From Candidatus Woesebacteria bacterium (lineage in GTDB: Bacteria; Patescibacteriota; Microgenomatia; UBA8517), in assembly GCA_027327685.1 (NCBI GenBank), contig DAHVYL010000007.1, positions 1-12,595 of the forward strand: a stretch of DNA of 12,595 bases, written 5' to 3'. Position 1 is the stretch's first letter. The number at the start of each line of letters is the position of its first letter. The notes under the pieces are model-generated. The model was not told where the DNA came from and ran no database searches. It was given only the letters and a program-made list of their open reading frames with translations. This document shows positions 6,729-12,255 of this stretch, one piece after another. Made by a program: the position numbers and the translations under genes.

Positions 6729-7958
6729 ATGCGACAATCACAACTTTTTCCCAAAACAAAAAAAGAGGCTCCTAAAGATGCCGAAAGTATAAATCATAAA
6801 CTTTTGGTTCGCGCCGGATTTATAGATCAATTAATGTCCGGAAGCTGGACTCTCCTTCCTTTGGGACTTCGTGTTGTTGCAAAAATTAATCAGATAATCA
6901 GGGAAGAAATAAATGCCATCGGGGGACAGGAAATGCTGATGCCCCTCCTTCATCCTAAGGAGATTTGGAGTGAGACGGGGCGCTGGGACAAGGCGGATGA
7001 AATTATGTATAAGCTTTCAGACGTTAGGAAGAAGGAATATGTTTTGTCGTTTACCCATGAAGAAATTGTAATGGACCTGCTTCGTAAAAACATCAGAAGC
7101 TATCAGGATTTGCCGGCAATCGTCTATCAGTTCTCAACAAAATTCAGAAATGAACCGCGTGCCAGGAGCGGAATTTTAAGAGGCAGAGAGTTTATGATGA
7201 AGGATCTTTATTCGGCTCATGCGACAGAGAGTGATTTAATGGAGTATTACGAAAAAGTAAAGAAAGCCTATATAAAGATCTTCAAAAGACTGGGGTTTGA
7301 TTTCAAAGTAGTAGAGGCCTCGGGTGGGGTTTTTACGGATAAACACACTCACGAATTTCAGGTGATTGATGCTAATGGAGAGGATACGATCTTTGCCTGT
7401 AATAAATGTGATTATGCCGTAAATAAGGAGATATTTGAAGGAAGTGGGGGAGAAAAATGTCCAAAATGTAAAGAGGGAAAAACTGAAAAATTGGAAGGAA
7501 CCGTTGAGGTCGGGAACATTTTCCCTTTGGGAACATGGTATGCGGAGAGAATGCATGTTTATTATACAAATGAGAAAGGTCTCAAAAAGCCGGTTTGGTT
7601 TGGAAGTTACGGAATCGGCCCGACACGTGTTATGGGAACCTTGGTTGAAGTTTCCCACGATGAACATGGAATTATTTGGAACAAGGTAGTTGCGCCTTTT
7701 GAAGTTCATTTGGTTGAACTTCCTGGCGGAAAAGGTGAAGAAATTTATAATGAACTGACGGCTTCAGGAATTGATGTTTTATGGGATGACAGAAGTGTGT
7801 CGGCGGGGGAAAAATTTTCTGATTGCGATCTAATCGGAATTCCCGTGCGCCTTGTGACATCGGCAAAAACCGGAGAGAAAATTGAGTGGAAGGATAGAGG
7901 CGCTGAAAAGTCCGAACAAATGGATTTGGAGGATGTTATCAATAAACTTAAAAAATAA
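6729..7958 (+). CDS. proS: Prolyl-tRNA synthetase lacking the INS editing domain
   Basis: Class II synthetase charging tRNA-Pro. It is bacterial-like at the start (RQSQLFPKT; AGFIDQLMSG, 29-38). Motif 2 is in FRNEPRARSGILRGREF (139-155), MMKD follows (156-159), and motif 3 is GSYGIGPTRV (292-301). The C-terminal anticodon-binding domain begins at APFEVHLVELPG (322-333). At 409 aa it is much shorter than the ~570-aa E. coli type. The ~180-residue INS cis-editing domain between motifs 2 and 3 is missing. In its place is a compact knuckle with CNKC (224-227) and CPKC (244-247), probably zinc-binding, followed by the post-INS sequence EVGNIFPLGTWY (260-271). Without INS, Ala-tRNA-Pro must be cleared in trans or tolerated. 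The next gene starts directly after the stop (TAAATG). Confidence 0.95.
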   Translation: MRQSQLFPKTKKEAPKDAESINHKLLVRAGFIDQLMSGSWTLLPLGLRVVAKINQIIREEINAIGGQEMLMPLLHPKEIWSETGRWDKADEIMYKLSDVRKKEYVLSFTHEEIVMDLLRKNIRSYQDLPAIVYQFSTKFRNEPRARSGILRGREFMMKDLYSAHATESDLMEYYEKVKKAYIKIFKRLGFDFKVVEASGGVFTDKHTHEFQVIDANGEDTIFACNKCDYAVNKEIFEGSGGEKCPKCKEGKTEKLEGTVEVGNIFPLGTWYAERMHVYYTNEKGLKKPVWFGSYGIGPTRVMGTLVEVSHDEHGIIWNKVVAPFEVHLVELPGGKGEEIYNELTASGIDVLWDDRSVSAGEKFSDCDLIGIPVRLVTSAKTGEKIEWKDRGAEKSEQMDLEDVINKLKK

Positions 7959-8312
7959 ATGGGGGATTGTGTATTTTGCAAAATCATAAAAAGAGAACTA
8001 CCTTCAAAAATTGAGTATGAGGATGACGATCTTATTGTTTTTCAGAATATAAATCCTATCGCTCCGACCCATGTTTTAATAGTACCTAAAAAACACATAA
8101 TTAATTTGTCGGAAGTGACAAGTGAAAACCAGGCTCTTTTAGGAAAAATGCTTGTAGTTGCGCAAAAAATGGCCAAGAAATTAGAAATAATTGATGCTTT
8201 TAGGATTGGTGTAGCAAATGGAGCGAATGCAGGCCAAACAGTTTTCCATATGCATTTTCATCTGACAGGCGGTTGGAAAGAGAAGTATAATGGAGACGAA
8301 GATAAAGCTTAA
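7959..8312 (+). CDS. HIT-family (HINT-like) nucleotide hydrolase
   Basis: Small cytosolic histidine-triad protein that hydrolyses nucleoside phosphoramidates or adenylates in related HINT enzymes. It shows the N-terminal CVFCKII (4-10) with a CxxC pair, THVLIVPKKHI (37-47), the catalytic triad HMHFH (97-101), and the following GG (104-105). At 117 aa the length is normal. HINT proteins can act on aminoacyl-adenylates such as lysyl-AMP, so a position directly after a synthetase is suggestive but unproven. It starts immediately after the proS stop with no spacer or Shine-Dalgarno sequence, implying coupled translation. A HIT gene next to a yqeY gene also recurs in other bacteria. Confidence 0.93.
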   Translation: MGDCVFCKIIKRELPSKIEYEDDDLIVFQNINPIAPTHVLIVPKKHIINLSEVTSENQALLGKMLVVAQKMAKKLEIIDAFRIGVANGANAGQTVFHMHFHLTGGWKEKYNGDEDKA

Positions 8313-8320
8313 AAAGCATC

Positions 8321-8758
8321 ATGATAGCTCAAACTTTACAGACAAAAATTGGAGAGGCAATGAAAGCCCATGATGAAGTTAGAGTTTCGACTCTGAGACT
8401 TCTTCTTTCGGCGTTTAACTACGAACAAATTGAAAAACAGCACAACCTGACGGAAGAAGAGGAATTGGCTGTTGTCAGACGGGAAGCCAAGAAGAGAAGG
8501 GAGGCTGCCGAAATGTATAAAAATGCCGGCGCAGCCGAGCGTGCAGCCAAGGAAGAGTCGGAACTCAGGGTTCTTCAGGAATATTTGCCTCCGGAGTTGG
8601 GAGATGGGGAGTTGGAAAAACTGGTGGAGGAAGCGGTTGCCCGGATTAAGCCTGCAGGAATGGGAGATATGGGTAAGGTTATCGGTTTTGTTAAAGGCAA
8701 GGCACCAAATGCGGACGGAGGGAAGGTGGCTCAATTGGTAAAAGAAAAACTCGGTTAA
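8321..8758 (+). CDS. yqeY: GatB/YqeY domain protein
   Basis: YqeY-family protein of unclear role. The family shares a fold with the tRNA-binding tail of the amidotransferase subunit GatB. Visible features are the helix with AMKAHDEVRVSTLRLL (13-28), the basic KKRREAAEMY segment (57-66), the KEESELRVLQEYLP block (77-90), GDMGKVIGF (115-123), and the C-terminal NADGGKVAQLVKEKL (130-144). At 145 aa it is the usual length. It has no catalytic domain and is free-standing, so it is not GatB itself. The start has no clear Shine-Dalgarno sequence and lies eight bases after the HIT stop. A role in tRNA or translation quality is suggested by context only. Confidence 0.88.
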   Translation: MIAQTLQTKIGEAMKAHDEVRVSTLRLLLSAFNYEQIEKQHNLTEEEELAVVRREAKKRREAAEMYKNAGAAERAAKEESELRVLQEYLPPELGDGELEKLVEEAVARIKPAGMGDMGKVIGFVKGKAPNADGGKVAQLVKEKLG

Positions 8759-8775
8759 GGGGGACTTCGTATATT

Positions 8776-9168
8776 ATGATAAAAGTTTTAATTACTAAAC
8801 AGTCTAACTACCCCGTTAAAAGTTCCGTGATAAAGAAAAAACTGGCGGATTTTTTTGCGGGCAAGGGGATTGTTTCCGAGGCGGAAGTTTCGGTTGCCAT
8901 TATCGGTGAGAAAAAGATGATGGAACTGGGTAAGAAGTTTCTGAAGGATAATAAACTGCATAACGTTTTATCCTTTGTCCCGAATGAGATAAAAGGCGGC
9001 TTCGTATATCCTCCGGACGGAAAAATTTACTTAGGGGAGATCATTGTTTGTTATCCTTTAGCGGTTAAAGAAGCGGGAGAGGAGAATATCTTGGTCGACG
9101 AGCGGGTCTATGAACTTATCGAGCACGGGGCAATGCACCTTCTCGGAATACACCACGAGGAGAATTAA
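8776..9168 (+). CDS. ybeY: YbeY rRNA maturation endonuclease
   Basis: Metal-dependent RNase that helps 16S rRNA 3' maturation and 70S quality control in bacteria that have been studied. The metal site is HGAMHLLGIHH (117-127) with H117, H121 and H127 as the expected ligands. This varies the HGxLHLxGYDH consensus, with Tyr-Asp replaced by Ile-His. LHNVLSFVP (61-69) and YLGEIIV (85-91) match the conserved TDVLSFP and GDI segments with changes. At 130 aa it is at the short end of the family (E. coli 155). A purine-rich AAGGGGG (8757-8763) lies twelve bases before the ATG, a rather distant Shine-Dalgarno sequence. TATATT abuts the start codon. Confidence 0.9.
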   Translation: MIKVLITKQSNYPVKSSVIKKKLADFFAGKGIVSEAEVSVAIIGEKKMMELGKKFLKDNKLHNVLSFVPNEIKGGFVYPPDGKIYLGEIIVCYPLAVKEAGEENILVDERVYELIEHGAMHLLGIHHEEN

Positions 9169-9179
9169 AAATTCTTAAT

Positions 9180-10664
9180 ATGACACTATATCTTAAATAC
9201 CGGCCAAAAAATTTGGATGAGTTGGATTTGCCTGAAGTCAGCGAGTCTTTAAAGAAGATTGTTTCCAAAAAATCAATCCCTCATGCATTTTTGTTTGCCG
9301 GGCCAAAAGGTACGGGTAAAACTTCGGCAGCAAGAATTCTTGCAAAAATAATCAACTGCCAGGATTTAAAAGGAAGTGACCCTTGCGGTAAATGCGAACA
9401 ATGCACCTCAATTGTCAAAGGAAATAACCTTGATGTTATCGAAATGGATGCTGCAAGCCATCGTGGAATTGACGATGTTCGGGTTTTGCGGGATGCGGTT
9501 AAATTGGCTCCGGTATCCGGTAAAAAGAAAATTTATATTATTGATGAAGTCCACATGTTGACCCCGGAGGCCGGCAACGCTCTTTTAAAGACCCTGGAAG
9601 AGCCTCCGGAACACGTTATCTTTATACTGGCAACAACCAACCCTGAAAAATTGATCGAAACAATTCGTTCAAGAGTAACCCTGATTCCTTTTCGAAAGGC
9701 AGGAAGTGCCGAAATAGTCAGATCCCTCAAAAGGGTAGTTGATGGAGAAAAAATAAAAATAGATGAGGATGCCCTCGGCCTTATTGCAGAATTCGCAGAC
9801 GGATCTTTCAGAGACGCGATAAAGATTTTGGAGCAATTGGCTACGGAGGCGGAGGGACTGGATAAAGAATCGGTAGAGAAATTTCTTTTCAGGAATAAAT
9901 CCTTTGATTCGGATAAATTTATAAAACTCCTTACTCAAAGGCAATTAAAAAAACTTTTGGCCGAAGTTGAAAACCTGATTTCAAAAGGAGTTGCAGCGGA
10001 AGTTTTTCTGGAATCCCTGATCAAGAAATTAAGAAGCGGCCTCCTGGCAAAAGTCGGCATGGGGGAGGATTCATTTAAAGATTTATCAAAAGACGAACTT
10101 ATAAAACTCATCGATCTTTTCAGTCAGGCTTATAAAGAATCTGAATCAACACCAATTGAAGAGTTGCCGTTGGAAATGGCCCTTATCTCCTGGTGCGGAG
10201 AGAGCGGGGATGACGGGTCGGAAGATGGAGAAAGCAAGGAAAAAAAACAAGAAAGCGGCGAACCCCCGACCGATACCGCCGTCCAGACACAGGAGCAGGT
10301 GTTGGTTGGCGGTCAAATGAGTGTTCCCGATGATGCTTGGAAAAATATCTTAACTCTGGTTAAGCCGGTTAATGCTTCAATGGAGGCCCTTCTGAGGGCG
10401 GCAAAACCCATTGCCTATAACGGCAAAGTATTAACCCTCGGAGTTTACTATAAATTTCATAAAGAGAGACTTGAGGATTCCCACCACAGAAAAGTTCTGG
10501 AGGAGATAGTGGCAAAGGTTTTGCAGTCTCCTACAAAAGTCAGCTGTGTGATGGTTGACCCTCCGCCCGGAAAAATTATCGAAGAGGCCAAAATGGAAAC
10601 CGTTCTGACCGAAGGGAAAGATAAAGACATAGTTGAAATTGCCGAAAAGATTTTCAGCAGTTAA
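9180..10664 (+). CDS. dnaX: DNA polymerase III clamp-loader subunit gamma/tau
   Basis: AAA+ clamp-loader ATPase that opens the sliding clamp and, as tau, tethers the polymerase. Domains seen: Walker A GPKGTGKT (41-48), zinc module C60, C69, C72, C75, Walker B IYIIDEVH (118-125), sensor 1 ATTN (151-154), the arginine-finger region IRSR (162-165; the usual SRC is SRV), sensor 2 GSFRDA (208-213), helical domains to about 338, an acidic/polar linker (about 340-385), and a tau-type C-terminal domain (about 386-460) with DDAWKNIL and FHKERL. At 494 aa it is shorter than E. coli tau (643). The linker contains an A8 run in a frameshift-like setting, so a shorter gamma-like product is possible. The stop is followed by ybaB-recR, the classic partner genes. 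No Shine-Dalgarno sequence at a useful distance. Confidence 0.97.
   Translation: MTLYLKYRPKNLDELDLPEVSESLKKIVSKKSIPHAFLFAGPKGTGKTSAARILAKIINCQDLKGSDPCGKCEQCTSIVKGNNLDVIEMDAASHRGIDDVRVLRDAVKLAPVSGKKKIYIIDEVHMLTPEAGNALLKTLEEPPEHVIFILATTNPEKLIETIRSRVTLIPFRKAGSAEIVRSLKRVVDGEKIKIDEDALGLIAEFADGSFRDAIKILEQLATEAEGLDKESVEKFLFRNKSFDSDKFIKLLTQRQLKKLLAEVENLISKGVAAEVFLESLIKKLRSGLLAKVGMGEDSFKDLSKDELIKLIDLFSQAYKESESTPIEELPLEMALISWCGESGDDGSEDGESKEKKQESGEPPTDTAVQTQEQVLVGGQMSVPDDAWKNILTLVKPVNASMEALLRAAKPIAYNGKVLTLGVYYKFHKERLEDSHHRKVLEEIVAKVLQSPTKVSCVMVDPPPGKIIEEAKMETVLTEGKDKDIVEIAEKIFSS
10227..10282 (+). other. Candidate -1 frameshift or transcript-slippage cassette in dnaX
   Basis: GGAG (10227-10230) precedes a run of eight A (10240-10247), read in frame as GAA AAA AAA CAA. 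Seven bases later GCGGCG (10255-10260) can pair with CGCCGT (10277-10282; five Watson-Crick pairs plus G-U) around a 16-base loop. E. coli dnaX uses an upstream Shine-Dalgarno-like element, an A-rich slippery heptamer and a downstream hairpin to make gamma; Thermus dnaX uses transcript slippage on an A run. Here a -1 shift would add 28 residues and stop at TGA 10331-10333 (about 384 aa). A +1 shift would add 23 residues and stop at TGA 10318-10320. Either product keeps the ATPase domains and loses the tau-type C-terminal domain. Confidence 0.45.
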
Positions 10665-10754
10665 AACTATCCGTATTGAACAGGATCAGATACATTTTAG
10701 ATGTTGAGGTTTGATTTGTAATTTTGGTTTTACATAGTAGAATAGGAGAAAGTT
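10665..10754 (+). promoter_or_regulatory. dnaX-ybaB spacer with ybaB ribosome binding site
   Basis: AGGAG (10744-10748) lies six bases before the ybaB ATG and is the clearest Shine-Dalgarno sequence in the window. Promoter-like hexamers exist upstream: TTGATT 10711-10716, TTGTAA 10716-10721, TACATA 10731-10736 and TAGAAT 10738-10743. None of the pairs both has good spacing and leaves the Shine-Dalgarno sequence inside the transcript, so I do not choose one. No strong terminator hairpin is seen, so ybaB may also be read from the dnaX transcript. Confidence 0.4.
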
Positions 10755-11030
10755 ATGTTTGATAAATTTAAGAATCTGGCAAATATGCAGCGTCAGGCCA
10801 AAGAGCTGCAGAAGGAATTGGAAAAGATTATCCAAACCGAGGAAAAACGCGACTGGGTTGTCTCCGTGACCGGAGATCAAAAGATTCGCTATATCAAAAA
10901 GGACGGGGAGGATATGAAAGAATTAACGGATTTGATTAACGAGGCCATGAAGAAAGTACAAAAAGAATCTGCCAAAAAGATGATGGAAATGGGGGGAGGT
11001 CTCGGCGGACTTCTGGGAGGCCTCAAATAA
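10755..11030 (+). CDS. ybaB: YbaB/EbfC-family nucleoid-associated protein
   Basis: Small dimeric DNA-binding protein found between dnaX and recR in many bacteria. It has the N-terminal amphipathic helix with MQRQAKELQKELEK (11-24), a short beta region (WVVSVTGDQKIRYI, 34-47), a second long helix (about 52-75), and a flexible Gly-rich tail (GGGLGGLLGGL, 80-90). At 91 aa it is slightly shorter than the ~105-aa norm; the usual consensus G-N-G in the beta region is not obvious. The gene order dnaX-ybaB-recR supports the call strongly. A good Shine-Dalgarno sequence sets the start. Confidence 0.93.
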   Translation: MFDKFKNLANMQRQAKELQKELEKIIQTEEKRDWVVSVTGDQKIRYIKKDGEDMKELTDLINEAMKKVQKESAKKMMEMGGGLGGLLGGLK

Positions 11031-11032
11031 TC

Positions 11033-11041
11033 TGCTAGAAT
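11033..11041 (+). promoter_or_regulatory. Extended -10 promoter for recR
   Basis: TGCTAGAAT (11033-11041) fits TGnTAnAAT and ends six bases before the recR ATG at 11048. The start of transcription would coincide with the start codon. There is no Shine-Dalgarno sequence between, although purine-rich sequence exists in the ybaB 3' end. recR could also be transcribed with ybaB (17-base gap). Confidence 0.4.
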
Positions 11042-11047
11042 AGCATT

Positions 11048-11659
11048 ATGAAGATAGCCCGTCCAATTGCCGCACTTATAGAATCATTTCAAAAGCTTCC
11101 CGGAGTTGGACCCAAAAGCGCTCAAAGGCTGACCTATTATCTTCTGCATGTTCCCCAATCCCAGCTTGATGATTTCGCCGAGAGTGTTTCCAGACTCAAA
11201 AAAGATACCGTAGTCTGCGAGGTTTGTAAAAACGTAAACGAAACCAATCCCTGTTCGATCTGTTCGGATACTACCCGCGACCATTCCACAATAATGGTAG
11301 TCGAAGAACCCCTGGACGTTTTGGCCTTTGAAAGAACCGGCAGATTCAAAGGTATCTATCATGTTCTGCACGGAGCCATTAATCCTTTGGAAAATATCGG
11401 TCCCGATGAAATTTATGTAGATGATTTATTAAAACGGGTGTCCGGCCTCAAACCCCAGGTAGCCGAAGTAATTATCGCCACAAATCCGACTATGGAAGGG
11501 GAAGCAACAAGTATGTTTCTGATGAAGCAATTGAAAATTAAAAATCCGGAACTAAAAATTACCAGGCTCGGAATGGGAATTCCGACAGGGGCCGACCTCG
11601 AATATGCGGATGAAGTTACGCTAACCCAAGCCCTGGACGGCCGGAGAGAACTGATTTAA
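11048..11659 (+). CDS. recR: Recombination mediator RecR
   Basis: RecFOR-pathway protein that with RecO (and RecF) loads RecA at single-stranded gaps; it forms a ring clamp on DNA. It shows the helix-hairpin-helix LPGVGPKSAQRL (17-28), a zinc finger C57-x2-C60-x8-C69-x2-C72, a Toprim domain starting MVVEEPLDV (83-91, E86), YHVLHGAINPLENIGP (104-119), ATNPTMEGEATSMFL (144-158), and the C-terminal GIPTGADLEYADEVTL (177-192). At 203 aa the length is typical. The adjacent Leu-Gly of YHVLGG is His-Gly here, a minor change. It sits at its conserved position after dnaX and ybaB. Confidence 0.97.
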   Translation: MKIARPIAALIESFQKLPGVGPKSAQRLTYYLLHVPQSQLDDFAESVSRLKKDTVVCEVCKNVNETNPCSICSDTTRDHSTIMVVEEPLDVLAFERTGRFKGIYHVLHGAINPLENIGPDEIYVDDLLKRVSGLKPQVAEVIIATNPTMEGEATSMFLMKQLKIKNPELKITRLGMGIPTGADLEYADEVTLTQALDGRRELI

Positions 11660-11669
11660 ATATTTAAAT
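11654..11669. repeat. Perfect 16-bp AT palindrome at the recR stop
   Basis: ATTTAAATATTTAAAT is its own reverse complement and is also a direct duplication of the 8-mer ATTTAAAT. It covers the recR stop codon and the first two bases of the next start codon. It could be a protein-binding site or a weak RNA structure, but pure A/T palindromes also arise by chance. Confidence 0.4.
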
Positions 11670-12192
11670 GAACCCTGCCAAACAAACAGCCAAAACCGCG
11701 GAGGAGCTTGCCAGAGGCATTGCCAGACAGATTGCCAATGAGCCGTCGGAAGTTTTGAAGGAAGCCGTGGTTCAGATAGCAGGAGACAGAGTTCAAGTGC
11801 CCGATACCCAAACCGGGACTGAGCCCCGGCAGGAAAATCAGGGATATGACGAAGGCCAAGACAAAGTAAAATCCCAAAGGGTTTTCGGTGCGTTGCAAAA
11901 AGAGATTGAAGATATCAGGAGGGAGGATACCTTCAAAGATCTTCAAGCAAAAATCTCCCAAGGAGAGAATCCTCCGATTGATAATTACACGGAGCTTTCC
12001 ATGGAGCAAAAACAGGTTTTGAAGGCACAGGCAGAGGCTTTCAGGAATCAGATAATAAAGGAGCAGGAGGCAGGCTTGACAGAAGTTCCGACGGTTCACT
12101 CAAAACCAAGCCGTAGGTTTGGGGCCGGACAGAAACATGAAGCGGAAAAAGAGCGGACAAGAACCGAAAAACCGATTCAGCCCAGCGGATAA
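11668..12192 (+). CDS. Hypothetical charged, helix-rich protein
   Basis: I do not recognise this 174-aa protein. It has no signal peptide or membrane segment and no Cys or Trp, and is very rich in Glu, Gln, Lys and Arg. The N-terminal 1-37 looks like an amphipathic helix (MNPAKQTAKTAEELARGIAR). A disordered Gln/Gly/Asp stretch spans about 43-70, a probable helical or coiled-coil part about 71-97 and 111-135, and a basic, disordered tail from 145 (SRRFGAGQKHEAEKER) to a Pro-rich end. The start has no Shine-Dalgarno sequence; ATG 11668 is eight bases after the recR stop and overlaps an AT palindrome. Codon use and GC resemble the neighbours, so foreign origin is not suggested. Position after recR might hint at a nucleoid or replication role, which is only inference. 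Confidence 0.7.
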   Translation: MNPAKQTAKTAEELARGIARQIANEPSEVLKEAVVQIAGDRVQVPDTQTGTEPRQENQGYDEGQDKVKSQRVFGALQKEIEDIRREDTFKDLQAKISQGENPPIDNYTELSMEQKQVLKAQAEAFRNQIIKEQEAGLTEVPTVHSKPSRRFGAGQKHEAEKERTRTEKPIQPSG

Positions 12193-12193
12193 G

Positions 12194-12213
12194 CCTAAAA
12201 TTATTATTTTGGG
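12194..12213 (+). terminator. Hairpin after the hypothetical gene
   Basis: CCTAAAAT (12194-12201) and ATTTTGGG (12206-12213) form an 8-bp stem with one G-U pair around a TATT loop, beginning two bases after the stop codon. A T-run does not follow directly, so it is at best a weak intrinsic terminator or a 3'-end stabiliser. Confidence 0.35.
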
Positions 12214-12232
12214 ATTGGAATTTCGGATTTGT

Positions 12233-12250
12233 GATTTTACTGATAAAATC
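12233..12250 (+). promoter_or_regulatory. Extended -10 promoter inside an inverted repeat, upstream of cysS
   Basis: TGATAAAAT (12241-12249) fits the extended -10 pattern and ends six bases before the cysS ATG at 12256. The -10 box is also the right arm of a perfect inverted repeat: GATTTTA (12233-12239), CTGA loop, TAAAATC (12244-12250). This may be an operator overlapping a promoter, an AT-rich terminator followed by TTCTT, or coincidence. No Shine-Dalgarno sequence is seen. Confidence 0.42.
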
Positions 12251-12255
12251 TTCTT

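Noticed and set aside
7236..7709. 157-aa minus-strand open frame opposite proS
   Set aside because: It lies wholly inside the ProRS core motifs; its translation has no family resemblance.
8336..8734. Opposite-strand and alternative-frame open frames across yqeY
   Set aside because: yqeY has clear family motifs in the + frame; the others look like mirror-frame artefacts.
9162..9174. GAATT-AAA-AATTC inverted repeat before dnaX
   Set aside because: Only five A/T-rich pairs with a 3-base loop at the ybeY stop; expected by chance in this composition.
11656..12099. 147-aa minus-strand frame opposite the hypothetical gene
   Set aside because: Considered because the sense gene is itself unrecognised. 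The minus translation is Leu/Phe/Cys-rich without start signals, and the sense frame matches the direction and spacing of the operon.
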